A stretch of 6,905 nt of DNA, from contig CANQHL010000065.1 in assembly GCA_947623775.1 (NCBI GenBank), forward strand, positions 1-6,905, given 5' to 3'. This stretch comes from an uncultured Clostridia bacterium (lineage in GTDB: Bacteria > Bacillota > Clostridia > Christensenellales > UBA1242). Each line of letters starts with the position of its first letter. Within the stretch, counting starts at the first letter, position 1. The notes beneath the pieces were generated by a model, which did no database searches, had not been told where the DNA came from, and saw only the letters and a list, made by a program, of their open reading frames with translations. The position numbers were made by a program, and so were the translations under genes. Positions 6,256-6,905 of the stretch are shown here, piece after piece.

Positions 6256-6288
6256 AATAAAATTTTAAAAATTATTTAAATTTTATTT
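6255..6288. repeat. Inverted repeat between divergent membrane-protein genes
   Basis: Perfect 11-bp arms AAATAAAATTT (6255-6265) and AAATTTTATTT (6278-6288) are separated by 12 bp. The left arm touches the candidate -10 of the minus-strand gene and the right arm touches the candidate -35 of the plus-strand gene (6288-6293). This position suits an operator acting on both genes, but an AT-only sequence makes chance dyads more likely. Confidence 0.4.
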
Positions 6289-6315
6289 TGTTTTATTTGC
6301 GTTTTAGGTTAAAAT
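6288..6315 (+). promoter_or_regulatory. Candidate promoter for a leaderless transcript (YhhN-like gene)
   Basis: TTGTTT at 6288-6293 and TAAAAT at 6310-6315 are 16 nt apart. The ATG starts 6 nt after the -10, so the predicted first transcribed base is the A of the start codon. The only Shine-Dalgarno-like triplet, AGG at 6306-6308, is 13 nt from the ATG, too far to be convincing. The -35 is a weak match. Confidence 0.4.
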
Positions 6316-6321
6316 AAATAC

Positions 6322-6905
6322 ATGGAACAAATAGTATTTATTTTGATGTGTGTTTTATGTTTCGGAATGGGGTGTGTTTACACCATATTTCATAAGAGGA
6401 CAGGTTGGCAAGGAATGTTGGTAAGAGGGCTTACCATTTTAACTTTGCTTGCATTAGCGCTAATTACAGCAAACTTAAGAAGTTTAAACAATGCACTTCC
6501 GATATTTGTATGCCTCGGTCTTGCCTCTCTTATAATGGCGGAAACTCTCCATGCGTCAAATAATGTTGACACAAAGTATAAAGCAATATTATTCTCGATA
6601 TTTTATTCAGTTTGTAATTTGCTTTTGTCACTGGGTACATTGACACTTACACAATTCAATGGTTTTGGTATGGCAGGCGGAGCATTGCTGGGACTCGGGG
6701 TTGGACTTGTTGTTTGTGCAATTAAAAAATATAAAGCGTTTTATCCTGTAATTGTTGAAATTTTAGTATACACATCAATTGGCCTCATATTTGGTTTTGG
6801 ACTGACAGCGGTATTAAATGGCAGACATTTAATAAGCTCTGTGCTTATGTTAGTTGCAGGGGGATTAATGTTTGTACAGAGATTGCTGATAAGTTTTGAT
6901 AGAGG
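6322..6905 (+). CDS. YhhN-like multi-pass membrane protein (3' end outside window)
   Basis: The frame from the ATG at 6322 stays open for 194 codons to the window edge. About seven hydrophobic helices are visible (near residues 4-22, 34-51, 57-74, 88-107, 116-133, 143-164 and 169-189) with short polar loops. Length so far, helix spacing and the ending AGGLMFVQRLLISFDR resemble the YhhN/TMEM86 family, whose characterised members are lysoplasmalogenases that cleave the vinyl-ether bond of lysoplasmalogens in the membrane. Two polar sites usual in that family look changed: the GD of the third helix region reads AE (73-74, in ASLIMAETL), and the SD of the last helix reads QR (186-187). It may therefore be a divergent or non-enzymatic member, or another family with similar topology. 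An in-frame TAA 12 nt upstream fixes the start at or after 6322. It is divergent from the four-TM gene. Confidence 0.6.
   Translation, partial: MEQIVFILMCVLCFGMGCVYTIFHKRTGWQGMLVRGLTILTLLALALITANLRSLNNALPIFVCLGLASLIMAETLHASNNVDTKYKAILFSIFYSVCNLLLSLGTLTLTQFNGFGMAGGALLGLGVGLVVCAIKKYKAFYPVIVEILVYTSIGLIFGFGLTAVLNGRHLISSVLMLVAGGLMFVQRLLISFDR

Noticed and set aside
6390..6572. Minus-strand ORF of 60 codons
   Set aside because: Antisense to the YhhN-like gene, whose frame stays open for 194 codons with regular membrane helices.

Overview
The window is AT-rich bacterial DNA with Shine-Dalgarno sites of the GAGG/GGAG type and a gyrase B subunit of Gram-positive length (664 aa, no long insert in the C-terminal part). 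This points to a low-GC Bacillota, most likely an uncultured or gut-type Clostridia relative. The lineage is an inference from style and cannot be fixed from sequence alone.

Layout. On the minus strand, reading leftward from about 2800: a predicted promoter, gyrB (2728-734), a double-domain MazG-like nucleotide pyrophosphohydrolase (725-45) whose ribosome binding site overlaps the gyrB stop codon, and the first nine codons of another gene (29-1, cut by the window edge). This looks like one operon. On the plus strand from 2968: a near-consensus extended -10 promoter, then a cytoplasmic HExxH metallopeptidase-like protein (3020-3961) and a 536-aa protein with a HopA1/LanY-like central region (4031-5641). 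These two end at a hairpin terminator shared with a convergent 4-TM membrane protein (6243-5683). That gene is divergent from a YhhN-like multi-pass membrane protein that runs off the right edge (6322-6905). The last two genes share a 78-bp very AT-rich intergenic region. Both lack a convincing Shine-Dalgarno, and both have a TAAAAT hexamer exactly 6 nt before the ATG.

The most notable points are these. (1) GyrB has the TOPRIM motif TDAYVDG where the family has TDADVDG, so the residue equivalent to E. coli Asp500, a catalytic Mg2+ ligand, is Tyr. (2) The MazG-like protein is an internal duplication in which the first copy has lost two of the four metal-ligand acids. (3) An apparently uncharacterised two-gene unit pairs a putative zinc peptidase with a HopA1-like, possibly phospho-Ser/Thr lyase-like, protein. 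(4) The divergent membrane-protein pair appears to be leaderless.

The gyrase operon is housekeeping: gyrase introduces negative supercoils, and the MazG-like protein would hydrolyse or sense nucleotides. The plus-strand pair and the flanking membrane genes look like accessory content of unknown function. No tRNA, rRNA, insertion sequence or CRISPR array was recognised.
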